Source of the DNA: Trileptium ribeirensis
Lineage: Eukaryota; Nematoda; Enoplea; Enoplida; Thoracostomopsidae
Length of the DNA stretch: 64,000 nt
Direction of reading: 5' to 3'
Assembly: GCA_030248225.1 (NCBI GenBank)
Contig: JASANE010003505.1
Span: forward strand, 1 to 64,000
The first letter of the stretch is position 1; every line of letters starts with the position of its first letter. The notes under the pieces were generated by a model. The model made no database searches and had not been told where the DNA came from. It saw only the letters and a program-made list of their open reading frames with translations. Made by a program: the position numbers and the translations under genes. Below are positions 21,845-34,829 of this stretch, one piece after another.

Positions 21845-21972
21845 CAGTCGGTTAATCGGTTAGCCGCTTATTTCAAAAAACCTTGAACGGATTAACAGGT
21901 TAACCGATCGGTTTTTCCACTAACCGTTTAACCGAAAAATTTCGGTTTACCGATTAACCGATCAGTTGACCA
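21845..21972. repeat. Cluster of CGGTTAA / TTAACCG words
   Basis: About ten copies of CGGTTAA or its complement, in both orientations, lie within about 130 bp, so the stretch can pair with itself in several registers. The function is unknown; it resembles a decayed palindromic satellite. Confidence 0.7.
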
Positions 21973-24264
21973 ATAACTGTGCAAATCCATAACTGATAGG
22001 AATACAGTTTGTATGGATGTTTTCCTAGATTCTTCTTTTCCCTGCAAATACAAGACCTTAAATAATAAAACTGATATTTTGATTCGATATTAATCAAAAT
22101 AACGTTCTAAGATAATCTTCACTGTCTAGATGAGGTTTTAATGCAAGTGTAGGTAAGACATTAGAATGCTGCTAGCATTACGCAGATTGGAAAAATACTT
22201 TGATGCAGATTATGTGGATTTATATATTTGCCACCTTTTGTGTTGTTATCAGCGGGCATTTTTTCGTCATCTTCAACGGAACAGCTATTCTGTATTCTGT
22301 TTGTTGTAAATAACATTATTATAATAATACCTTTATTGATTCCGATAATTTTTGAGGTGCAGATCCAAAGCTACGTTACACCGCCATCTGAAATGACAGA
22401 TCAAAAGCCACAATACGTTTATTCCCAACTGACGTTGGCCCTTTAAATTCGACAAAATACGCAATTTTTGTATCAAATACGCAGCTTTACTGAAAAGTAA
22501 ACATATTATACTATGTTGTAGCTATGATATATCCCTCCGGTTATGCCTTTTACTGCCTTTAACAACGTTCAAGCTTCCAAGCAAAGTCTATGGGTTTTTA
22601 TTTAATATTTCTTGAGATAGTATAGTGACATAATTATTCCACAACTAGGCAATAAGATATGCGACTATAGTTTTGGTTTTGTTTTTTTGTGTCTTTTTCA
22701 GATATATATTAAACTCAAGTTTGCACTGGAGCTAGTGCTCACTAGGTGCTTAGTATGGGTATATACAAGAATTAAAATCCTTTTTGTGGATCGAACTTCA
22801 AGATAGGCTAAACATGAATTTTGGAATATAACAATCATTATTTTTATCAGAAATTGTCCAAGTTGAATGAATACCTGGAGGTTTTCATAAATAAAAATGT
22901 AGTTCCATAAACAAGTGACAGATTGCGTTAATGCAATAAAGCTTCATCAATTTGATATTAGCAAAATATCATTTGGCTTATTAGTAAAATTTCGTGTCAT
23001 AGTTCTGTCGCCGCTGTTGAAACAGCAAAAATTGGATTGTAAAATATAACATATTTTATTTCTGCACTGGCGACCTGATAAGTCAGTTACTAATAATTAA
23101 TAGTACATCGCCAGCGTACTTTAAAGTATAATACACAGTTTTACAAAAGTGCAAATGAACGTCACACCATCTTGAAGTATAAAAACACTTAAAGTTATCG
23201 TTTTGGACAATGCTGGAACAAAGCCATTTCTATTTTAACAATACTCATATGACAAAACTTCCATTCCAGTACTCGACAGAAACATTTTTAGCTCCGAATA
23301 TTATGGTTTAAATTCTCAACTGAGGATATTATAATTACGCAGCTGGTGCTTCTTCGTCAATACACAATTCCTACTGGTTTTATTGCCCATGTTTTTGCAT
23401 GAGGCAAATGAAGGCCAGATCATGTGCGCCGAATTTCATATTTTATGCGAACTTTTCCTCTTGTGAGTTGATAGGTGTATCGTCCTCTCAAAAATGTTAA
23501 ATTTGTTAAAACAATCATTTTTATCGATTTCCGGTCAAAAAATAATTCACTTTTTTCCAGGAAAATTAAATACCAGATGTTTGTGATGCCAAATCTCGGC
23601 TCTTTGAGTACATTCCTGTTTAGTGTGCAACGTAAAGCTGCGTGACGTTCTATGGTGTACTAATTGTTCAGCGTATAACAGAATAAAACGTAATGCCTTC
23701 TCACATTCATTATTGTGCCTGAATCTTTACAGCGTAGCGTGACGCAGCGGAATCACTAGTTACCGTTACGTTGTCACCGTATTTGCCGCGATGCTACGAG
23801 AGACAGAATATTCAACGCAATCCTAATTCATACTGAAATTAAATAAACATATTAACTCTCTGTTTGGTCAAGTGTAAGTGTTGATAAGCCGCTTCTGAAA
23901 TGTTGTTAACGTAGGTACTGTCAGATAAAACAATACCACAACCTGACAGATTTTGATTCTTACCGAATAATGATTTGTACGCGCTTCGCTTTACGATGAA
24001 CACTCTGATAAATATGTCAACTTAGGTACTTTAATTTCGAATTTCATGGGTTAAGGGACAATAATGTGGACCTAAGGGATATAAAAATTTCAAGAATACA
24101 TATAATTGATGACACAGTTGTATAGTACCTTGTAATATTAAATATGTTATTGCGTTAAACTATATATAATTAAAATAAAATATTCTCTATATTATAACTA
24201 TATTAATAGTTATAACATGATGTTACAATTATTATAATATGCATAAAGTAATGGATAGAATTAA

Positions 24265-24445
24265 CCACACACGGGCACGCGCGCAAACGCACAGGCACGC
24301 TAGTGTGTTTAAACGCACTCGCATGCAAACTCTTTTAAACGCACACGCGGTTAAAACAGCACGCAGGCAGAAGTGTTTGAATGGACAGGCACACAAACAT
24401 ATTTAAACGCAAACAAGTCGAAACGCATTTGCGCGCGTGCGATTT
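24265..24445. repeat. Degenerate GTTTAAACGCACACGC-type minisatellite
   Basis: Repeated words such as TTTAAACGCA and CACGCGCGC alternate with CA-rich spacers. Units are irregular, 20-35 bp. The GC content is locally higher than in the surroundings. It is non-coding. Confidence 0.7.
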
Positions 24446-27400
24446 TTATGCAGTTAATTTTATCGTAGATATTGCATAATTCTATATTGTGTATTCTAAT
24501 TGCAAAAATTAGAAAATATAGTTACATTATATGTCGAAAATTATCAGCGACGCTCTATCTCAGCTGAATGTAGGGTGCTCAGCTGTAGTAACCAAGTTTA
24601 GTTACACAAAAATTTCCATCCGGGACAAACTACTGACAGCGAGGATAGAACATAGGTGTCCAAAAGAAGGTAGGAATTATCCTGAGTACGTTCCAGAAAA
24701 AACATTTGAAGGGAGTGCGACCCACAAGGGTCTGGGCGAAAGGTGCGACAGCCTCTGAGGATCCGACCATTTCACCCCGTCATGCAACCTTTAGCTCTCT
24801 CCCAAGCGCGTCAGCGCGGAAAATTTTGACAAGCTTTTAAAAAAATTTGGTAAAAATTAACACAAATTACCAAAATTGGGGAAAATTTTAGCAAAAATTC
24901 GGGAAAGCAGGCCATAAATTTAAGAAAATTTAAGTCAAACCGCATCAAAACTGGTTCAAAGCTTAGACCCTTCCTGTGCGAAATCTAGGGGTTCGGACTC
25001 CCCTCGTCAACATACGTAGCGCACCAATGATAATAATGCAACATATTTTGTTAATATATTGTTTTCGGCGCATTTTGTATTCTTCATAAAATTTTGCTAA
25101 AATTTTTGGGGTTGGGAGCATGGCCTCTATGTGGGGGTAAATAATACGGCTTGGAAGCTACAGGTTACCTATAATTTTATAACAATATAGTATATATATA
25201 CCTTGGGGGCAATAACTTAAAGTTTATTATATCAAAAACATTAATTTTCGAACCAAAAACCAAGATTGACCTGGTAATATGTGCCAACATTAGACGATGG
25301 CTTCGGATAATGCAGCTAGTTTAATATTGAGTTTCTGCCGCTTTTTAGTATGTCCCTTAAATCCAATCAGGGTCCCTTAAATGCTGTACTAACGTCCCTT
25401 AAATACATGAAAATAAGCCATTTAAAGGACAAAACAATTTTCACCTCGTAAAAACTTCAGTTATAATTCGATGAAATTAAGAAAATGACTATACACGCTG
25501 GGGTTAGCGAAACAAAAACTTGTTGAAAAAAACTGAAATATGCACGAAAGTTTTTAAATTCTCGTCTGATTTTTTAAATGCGGTTATTTCGCGTTTGCTA
25601 AGCACATCCATCTTCTAAAGTGTATATTAACTTGATAGACGCAGAGCTTCAACCGCACTTGAGAAATAATTCCAACAAAAGTTGTGTAATCGTTCCAGAA
25701 CAACGAATGCCGCAACAAATATTTCAGAGTATCCACAGTTTATGATTCAAATTAGCTAACAAGGGGTTTAAAGATATAGTACAAGGGGAAGATTTATAAA
25801 TATGCATTAACAACCAGTAGAAAGCGCAGACATTAACATTTTGTGCATTCGGGAAACCGATCAGTCTCCGACCTTTTGTTGTTGAATCATAATTTATATC
25901 ACAAAGAAGATCAGTAAGTATATATTTGCATTAGGTCTTAGATTACATATAAATGATACAAAGCCCAGTTAACGACGGCACTAGGAAATATTCTACATTA
26001 TTGTATGTATAATCTGCAGCTCATAACTAATGAAAATTTATAGTTTACTGCTTCAGCAAAATTGCTTCGAATGTCTTGATAGGGGAAATTTTTTGTCACA
26101 ACTGTCAACTGTGACATTGTTTTGGCTTATTTTTAAATGGGTATTACACGCTGCTGCGAGTAATACACAGTGTGAAAGTGCAAGCTAGTCGAAATGGTCA
26201 GTAATTTTTGACTTCGTGCGTTGCGAAAATGATGAATAGTAAGCGATGCAGAGTCAGCTCACGTTTTAGCTCTAGATTACAAAAAATCCCAAAACATACA
26301 ATTTTTTTATAAATTATTCGCTGACATGATTATCAACTTAAGAAGCCATGGCTCCGAATCTCTATGTAAGAATGTTATTGAATTAAAAATTTTGAGATGA
26401 CTATGGCATGTTCGCTAACCGGTATAGTCACACATGAACCGAGGTCCAAATTCACAAAGAGGGGAGTGGCGGATCCAAAGGTAGGGCGGTCGACGAATTC
26501 AACACTATCGACCCCTCATTTAACACCTATTGATTCATCCTCTACGGTACCTTTCTGCAGGGAAAGCCTAGACCTCCGGAGGGGGGATGGGGGTTGGGAA
26601 GATCGGAGCATCAGGGGCTAATCCACCCAACCCCTATGAGCATGTGTGCGGTATAGTGCAAGCTTTTGATATAATTCAAGCTAGAAATTATTTTAGCTCC
26701 TCTGAAGCATCGTTTGTTCCACTCAAGTGTAAGGGAATTACGTAAACTTCCAGGTATAAGATGTGTAACTATAATTGTATACGATTAATTAGAATTTCTG
26801 ACTTGAATCAGCACCATATCTGCCTCACCGTTTGATTATAAACACTGATGTGCTTTGAGCGTAGCATCAAAGATCGTGTGGTACAGCGTTGACACGTAAG
26901 AAGGAGGTGAGTGTTTACCAAGAGCAGACGCAGCCCTTTCCTGCCAACATGATTGCCTATATTTAGCTTCTCCAATTGTTCTACGTCACGATTGTAAATG
27001 TATCACGCAGAAAGCGTGTACTATCAATCCAGAATTTTTGCATCAAATTCTAAATTTGTAACTAAGGTTTATATTAAAAAAGTTACTTTATTTATTATGC
27101 TCAGCCGATCAACAAATATTCTTGTAACATTAGAATTGGGCTGTTTGTGGAAGACAAAGTGTCGAATCACTCAAATCTTCAAATATGGAAATGCGAGCAG
27201 ATGGATGAGTTAAGGTAAAGATATGACGGTTGTAAAGCTATTCGTGGTAACAATTAATTTTGAGCCGCATGGAAATATGGAAGCTTTAACGCGTTTCCAC
27301 ACTTTCGTAGAATGGCTGAAATTAATCTTTATTCTTAGCGGCTTTCGTGTTATATCATATTCTGGGTTTTTAGCTGATGTGACTTTATTTTCAAATAAAA

Positions 27401-28015
27401 AATTAGCTTTCGATTTCAAGTTACATAAATAACTAGATTTACTGTTAACGTTTGAACAGTACATATAGCTTGTTGATACTACAGTTAGCTGCTACATTAT
27501 ATTACTTGAGAAAGAAGTTTGTAATTTTATAAAATAATAAAATCGCAGAAATTTTAATACTTTTTAGATCAGACTATCTATTTTCGCTTTCAAACAAATT
27601 GATTTCTGACAAAACTATAGACAGTTAGTAATATGCAGTAAATAGATTATAAAAGAATATAAATTACAGTCGGAAATTTTAACAGTCTCAGCTGACCGCC
27701 TAATGCTGTAGTTATGAGTAAATATTTTCAGCATAAGTGTGGCCAGCTATGTAATCGTAAAATTATCCAAAATTTCTTTGCAAGATTTTAGCATAATCGC
27801 TTGGATTTGTCTCCAGATATAGAAATGGAATTTCCTCAGCGTCAATAATCGTAAAAATATGGTAAATTTATGGAAATCCATTCATTGTAGACATGTGTAT
27901 ATATTTAAGCTGGAAATTAAAAAATGAACTGTAAAACCAAGAATATAGGAAAATAATAATTAAATATCTGAAATATAAATAATAATAAATTATAATAATA
28001 ATAACAAAATAATAT

Positions 28016-28091
28016 AATAATTAATAATATAATTATAATACTGAAATATATGCAATAATTAATAATATAATTATAATACTAAAATATATGC
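28016..28091. repeat. Tandem pair of a 38-bp AT-rich unit
   Basis: Two copies (28016-28053, 28054-28091) differ at one or two positions. They are flanked by a repeated phrase AAAACCAAGAATATA at about 27932 and 28128, suggesting a larger local duplication of about 195 bp. Confidence 0.7.
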
Positions 28092-30143
28092 AATAATTAA
28101 TGTTTAAAAGATAAAAATTGAACAGCAAAACCAAGAATATAACACATACGTATTCAGGGGTGTGAAAGCTTAGTATCTGGAAAGAGAGGCTTGATGTATA
28201 AGCAGGAATTCTCAAGGACCGTCAGCCTTTGATATCATACTTAAATACAGCAAGTTCAACCAAGAAACTCACAGTATTTTCTCACGATAATAGCTGCACT
28301 TTGTCAATAAATTTAAGTTGACCAACACGCTCCCATTTTGAGTACTACCTATTATGTGCAATATCAACCGCCAACTTGGTGTATTATTCTACAATGCGGA
28401 CAGGGCTTATTAGCGCACAGCTTGACCAGACTATACATATCTGCGATCCGGGCTTTAATGGCACTTTTGGATAAATTTGTATCTAGGCTGTAATAAAAGT
28501 GTTTATTAGAACTCAACTAAATCTTGAAAGTCTGCAGTGAAACATTTTACTATATTTTAATCACACCCGTCAGATTGCGACATCATTTCTTACTTTCAGC
28601 AAGTGTCCATGATGACAAGCTTTTAGTCTTATGAATAGGGTGACTTTTTACTCTCTCTGAAAATATATTAATTGACCACTGCATACCATTTAACGTTCAA
28701 TATTTGAGATTTTATTCCACACGTCTGGTAAGAGTGTATTAGCAAACATACGTGGCTTGGTTTGGGTAAATGCTAGACTCTGCAAATTTTGTCGCAACAA
28801 GAAACAATCTTGGAAATTACGAAAGACGCAATTTATACAATACGTTATGCAATACGTTATGCAATATGCAAGGCATAAAGTCACTTAGAACACTGAAAGT
28901 TGTCACATTCTGAATTCGCGCAAATTAAGCTTGATCATTTGAGAGAGGTGTAAAGAAAATTAACTTACCAGTAAATTTATTTTAATCTTATGCCGTTTAC
29001 CTCAATGAAATGGAAATGAATTTTAATTATGTTGCACTTAAGATGACTGTTTCATTATCTCTTAAAATTTGTTAAACAACGACCTGCAAATTTTTTAGAC
29101 GTGGAAAAACTCTACATCGGCTTGAATGAACTAAACTATTCAATTTCTCAAAAGGTAATTTTTTTAATACAAAGTAGATTTGTAATTGAAAAAATACATG
29201 TTGACTGCCAAGTATGCCGCCTCCCTGTCAAGATGTGGTACTACTGTTCACCTGTTTTGTTACACTGCGTATCACACTGTGGTCAAATGTGCTTTTGATT
29301 ATCAAGTACTGCATCAGAACCATGCATATTGTATATCTAACATCTTTTACAATGTTTCGCTGCAGTAGTGGGGATTCCAGTCGTTTCAAAAACGTTGTCA
29401 TATTTCCAGATCTAACAACACTGAAGCGTAACAGTATTGTGCTATGTCATTTCTTTAGCGTTGCTATATGTTGTGATACGGCAACGTTAATACACGGTTT
29501 AACATGCCAAACGTATTGATTTATTTTCTTCGTTTCCTATAATCATAATATTTCCTTGATAACACAGTGGACAAATATAAGAACCAGCGGGATCATAGAT
29601 CAAGTGGAATGTTTTCCGAGTGCTGTGGTACAATGTGATGCATTAGGTTAAAATTTTATTGTTTACTCCTGTAGTCTTGGATTTTGTTTCCATGCAAGTC
29701 TGTGAACTCTGTGAACCTGATCTCAGCACTGTGCACGAGCCTATTTGTGTACCTAAGTAATATCCATAGGACTGCCATCAGGTCTTCATCCTCATAGTAA
29801 GACTCGGATCCTTTTTATTCGCTATTGGGCAAAACAAGTGTTGTCGTGATAACGTGTCTCTTTGAAACAAGATAATATTCATAATAAAACTCAAAAGCAA
29901 AAGGTGTAGGCCGTGGATTTAAAAAATGACAAAGAGACCTAATGCTGCGCCCAACTCCAAAAAATGGAAACAAATGGCAGCGCAAGGATGTTAGGTTAAA
30001 AGCTACTGCAGCAGTATAGGAGTAATTAATATAGAGTATCTTCACACTCTATAACAAACAATCAAGGACCGACCAAAGGGTGGTCGCGGTGCCCTAGCCA
30101 ACTATTAGTTTGACTTTTGGAGTTCCATTGGTGCTATAAGTAA

Positions 30144-31262
30144 TGAGCGACTAAACTTAAAATGGCCCCGCCTACCATCCTATTTTTAAAATTGACATAT
30201 TTTTTGTAACAGAACACTTCTTTGTGACTGCATAATTTAGTAAAACCCATTTAAGAACAGCAGTGGTGGCATAAAATTGATAATTTTTGGTTGGCAAATT
30301 CGTTAAAAAATCCACAAATTGTTAAAAACATAATTTTGTGAGCTAAGTTCGTGAGTTTGTTCGTGAACAGTGTTACAAAGAGACATCGCTCGACACATGG
30401 GGTTCAATAACTCAGAGAGGGAAAATATTTTAAACATGTTGTTCAACATTTGAAATGAAGAATTCCTAAACTTGTTCCTGAACGGAAACGTATAAAAAAT
30501 AAAATTTGTTCGCGAACACAGACGTATATTCTTAAGCAAATGTTGTTCGCCAACACAAACGTAGTTCTTAAATAAATTTATTTTTGTATGGATTATTTTG
30601 TCTTATAGAAATACGAAAGCGACATCCCTATGAGCATGTATGATTAAAATACCAATCAACAAATGTTTGCGAACATTTGCTTTTTAAAATTAAAGTTGCG
30701 GTGAAGATAATAACTTATTAATCGTGCTCGCGCTGTGTTTGTATCTACAATTTATTAATGAACATTTCATGGCTGAAATTGCTCGCGAACAAGTTCTTTT
30801 CTATATCGTACTCGACTATGATTCCAGGTTAATAATTTAATGATTTTACAAATTTGTTGAAAATTGAAAATATGAAAACTATTTGTTCGTGAATACTTCA
30901 ACAATTACAGAAAATTCAACTCGTTTTGTGAACAAAAATTTGTTCAATTTCATTTGAAATGGCAGAGTTCGCGAATGCTGAAAACTAAAAGTTTTAACCA
31001 CGTTCGTGTTGGCGAACAAAAGCGAATCATGAATTAGTCAATATTCTAATTATTAGTGAACCGTTTTGTTCTCATAAGAAATCGCCAAAATTCTGTTCCG
31101 CGACAGCAGTAATTTCTGGCAGTTGGATTCCACTTTGTCCTATTTTGGTTAACGAAAAACCGTCCCAAATTCCATGTTTGTTCCGTAACAATGCTTTTTG
31201 ATTAAAAAGTGGCTTTGACACAATATGATGGCCAACGGGGTCATTTTAAGTTTAGTCGCGCA
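30144..31262. mobile_element. Harbinger-like non-autonomous DNA transposon with internal palindromes
   Basis: The terminal inverted repeats begin TGAGCGACTAAACTT and TGCGCGACTAAACTT and match over at least 26 bases with two differences. Each side is flanked by TAA (30141-30143 and 31263-31265), a 3-bp target duplication as in PIF/Harbinger elements. There is no transposase. The body carries about a dozen variants of TGTTCGCGAACA. A related, more decayed copy is at about 54354-55322. Family assignment rests on the TSD only. Confidence 0.75.
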
Positions 31263-33634
31263 TAAAAAATATGTGTGAAAATTTACAAAACTTCCGTCTG
31301 AGTATTTAAAAGTTTCGGCGTTTCGCGCCTTCCCTTAGCATGAAAACCACATCAGGCGCCTCCCTTAGCAAAATACTGGGTGCGCCACTCCAAACAATGT
31401 AGTCAAATTCTGACGTTACGCGTTCACAGGTATTATCGCGATTTCATTGTAATTGTTAGTGCCGTTATTGTAACAGGACCGTTTCGGTCTGTTACGTTGG
31501 CCCTTACTTTCATCAAGGTCCACTTAGGACTCGACAAAGCCCGAAAGGCTGATAACCGGCGCACTAACGTGATCATATTTAACGCCCATCGTATCAACCA
31601 GACCCCTGTAGCGCCATGGTCTAGTATTATCTGTTATCATGAATGCATTTTCCGCTTTCGTATAACCTTGCCCGTTTGTCTGATATGCTACTAATTGCCG
31701 TTATAATTGTAATACTAATTGGTTTTATGTAGAAATGCTCAGTTTTCGTGTATCTCGTACTTTTGTATTTACGCGAGTATGGAATTCAGAAGAAATTAAC
31801 AGAACCTATTTATAGGAAAATTTTTGGATCTCTAGGGAATTCGACCAGGCCAAAATTTCTTGGGTACATTCTTAAGCACATAAGATCAAAATCACGACAG
31901 TTCCGGAATAGGAGGCCTCTCGGCCGCTCGCCCTGCATCGAACGGTAGTGGCTGTTCGCTGAACGACGAACAGCACTCATACCGAAATTCGCTGGGGAGT
32001 AGTGAAATATATATTAAAATATTACTTTTACCTGGCTTACCCAAAACTTCTCTCCATGGTTGAGCTTAAAGGAAAACGACAAACGCGAAAACAACAGATT
32101 TGGGTATTGGTAAACGAATGAACCGGACGCAGCTTCAACGAGCCGTAGCCGGTTACTGCTCCGGAATTCGAAACCACGCCCCGAGTACTTTTCGGTACAA
32201 AATTTAATGCGCTTCCCAACGAGGTCCAGTAGAACAAATTCGGTTATAGGTTGTCGAGTTATATTAATAATTTCATCTCTCACTCGTCTAAACAACCGCT
32301 GCTTACGCTAAGTAGGGTTGTTGTAATCACTTAATCGCATCGCTTTTCGACGTCGCAAAACTCTTTCGGCCCCTGATACCTTCCCAAATCTAGGGCAAAC
32401 CTTAGCCCGTTTTGTTTCTGACATAAAATACCATGTCTTCCTGGCTACGGCTAAAATACGAACCGATTCGGGCTAAATCGCCTCCGAATTAACGCCATCG
32501 TCGGCTTTATAACTCTTTACGATTCCCTACGGAAGGCCCTAAATCAGCCTTTTAGTTGGCATCGTGTCGATTCATCGCATCCATAACCCAAAAGCATCGC
32601 CGAGTTATTTTATGCCCCTTTGTTTGCATACTGGATACGGCGAAGGCCCGTTGGCACTTTCATCTCCATCAAAATTACTCGATCTGGAGCGTTGCAACCG
32701 CTCCCTCCTGTTCCAGTAGTAATTCCGGTAAGAGTTTGATGCATCATTGTGTAGCCCAGCACTAGTTACATAGATACATAGAGGGAATGGGGGAAGGTTC
32801 GGAGCCCCGCGGTGGCCCCTGTGGGTCCCGGGCTGCGGTGTCCTCCCGGTTGGTTATTCCCCAGGAGGTGCCCTGTCCCTGGCACCGGGGAAGGTCCCTT
32901 CCGGTGACGCGTTCTCCTTGAGAGGCCCATGAAACAACTTGTCTCATGAAAAATTCGAAATCTGAAATAAATACAAACACGTAGACCGTAGGTAAACATG
33001 TAATGTTTACCTGTGGTCACACGATTTGTACGGGCATGACGTTCGAAGAGTCCATACATTGGGCGTAAGACCATTGGAATGTAGACATGGACGACAAGAA
33101 ACAAAGGGATACAAAATGAATAGGCACCACAAACTAACATATCAACGTGCAATGTCTGAACGGTGATGCATGGAAAATATGAGGATCGATCATTGAAAAC
33201 CGGGTCGGGGTTCACATTTGAAGACTTAAATTGACAATGGTTTACTTTGCCTCTTTCATAATATTAGTAATTGTGTTTAATGATTTTAGTAACAATATTA
33301 AATATTTCTTGAATTGGAATGTTTATTATGGGAACGTCTGAATTGCCAGACGTAAACAAAAGGGTTAAAAGCCACAGAACAAAAAACGAAATCTCGACAT
33401 TCACCCCAATTTTGCAGATGTTTTCCTATTGTCTGCCCCTTTCCCTAAAGTGACCACCGGTTTACTGTAACCGGTAAATTCTAAAGTTTCTAAACCTTTC
33501 CGATTGGCCATCGGACTCAAAACAAGGAAATAAGGGGCGACGAAAGATCGACTGGGATTGGATATCAACAAAATCGCTATGTTAATATATAGGCGAAAAT
33601 TTCGAGGTCGGACGTGACCTCCGACTTCTTCGAA

Positions 33635-33852
33635 TCAGTCTAACTTCGACGCCACGGAGTTCGGTCGACTCTACTGGCCAGCTCCGTGGTTATAGCTAGT
33701 AGTATGCTTTCAACGTGGCTTTATTGTTTTCGCGCATGGATTTTCTTTTTCTTTCATTGATCGAAGGACGGTCGACGAGGAATCCACATGACACCCCGTG
33801 TCATGTGAATGGGTAGTAGCTGGTGCTCCCCGCCGGGATCAAAGGTGTAAGT
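33635..33852 (+). promoter_or_regulatory. Putative start and leader module of the solo LTR
   Basis: TCAGTC (33635-33640) lies about 50 bases after TATATAGG. It is followed by the hairpin 33652-33689 (stem CCACGGAG/CTCCGTGG, inner stem, loop GACTCTACT), the hairpin 33785-33807 (10-bp stem CACATGACAC/GTGTCATGTG) and the donor GTAAGT (33847-33852). Spacing from initiator to donor matches the other LTRs. Confidence 0.5.
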
Positions 33853-34648
33853 ACGGGCGTGGGAGCTAGGAAGTACAAAGACGGGGGTTTAATTTCCCTG
33901 AGCTTAGGTGTATGTTTTCTTATCATTTGCGAGTACTAGTTATGCACTGCACGCTGCGGTGGTAACCACGATTAATAAATAGGAACAAAATTGCTAACGT
34001 CAGAAATCGGATCGATCAAGAATCTTGACCTTCAGACTTCATCCCGAAACACCATGGCCCCCGGTTTTTATGTATGTCTTGTCCATTCGCTCGATAGCCG
34101 GGAAGATGGACAATTCAATAATAATAACAATGTCAGCCCAGGAATAAATAGCACTTCTATGCCCCCACACCTGTTCAAGCAATAGAAGCTTTCTTATTTC
34201 TCTGTAACTGACCCTAGTAAAATGTCAGGTCGGCTAGCCCGACCTTGAACCCAAAATCAAGCCACCATTTAAAATTTATCAGAGATACCGCCCGAATCGG
34301 GAGGATAGAAAAAGGGGAGATGGCACCAGCCTCTCACCCGAGCTTCGAGAGCTCAGCATTGTCAAGGAGCGTTAAATCTGTCGCTCTGAGTAAATGAACG
34401 CACCACGATACAGGTCCCCGCGAGTGTCGCAAGTCACCTATCGCGTACCGTGGTACAAACTCCCATTCCCACTTTTGCCTATAAGCCCGAAACACGGCAT
34501 AGCAATATTAAATTGTCCCCGTTTTGTTTAATACACAGGCAATGGAAAAGATATAGTGGAAACGAAGAGATATTCTACTTCCCTAGGAACATCCCCAAAT
34601 AGCGCAAAACATCCCAGGACATCGACCCGAACAAATAGGGGCACGTCC

Positions 34649-34829
34649 ATGGCCGCTGCCCTCAGGAGCACCGTCTCTAGAGAAAGTTAGAGTAGGAATA
34701 CCCATGTTTGTGATTCAGTGGATCAGGCCTCGCCTTGAGGCGTTATACCAGGCGATCAACACGTCCCCGAGATACCTGGATATCCTCGAGGATTTATCCC
34801 AGAATCGGGTGAGCGACATATCGGATTGA
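34649..34829 (+). pseudogene. Possible short LTR-encoded ORF, frameshifted
   Basis: ATG 34649 (context GTCCATGG) starts a frame MAAALRSTV that stops after 13 codons. A neighbouring frame, open to TGA 34827-34829, reads like protein (PMFVIQWIRPRLEALYQAI). The third LTR has the same ATG at 63923 and a similar start (MAAALPSTG) with a one-base difference nearby. It may be a leader ORF or the start of a 5' gene. Evidence is thin. Confidence 0.25.

Larger units (their letters stand above)
19005..30140. other. AT-rich non-coding region
   Basis: No ORF here looks coding and I recognise no RNA gene. It holds runs built from AAAATTxGGxAAAATT-like words (around 19470-19560, 20280-20430, 20940-21070, 24830-24910), some next to GC-rich stretches resembling hAT ends (20895-20935; 26455-26640 with GGCGGATCC and ATCCACCC). 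It also holds a CGGTTAA cluster, a minisatellite at 24265, three GTCCCTTAAAT words at 25352-25405 and AT-rich tandem repeats near 28020. It is probably intergenic or intronic DNA with decayed transposons. Confidence 0.6.
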
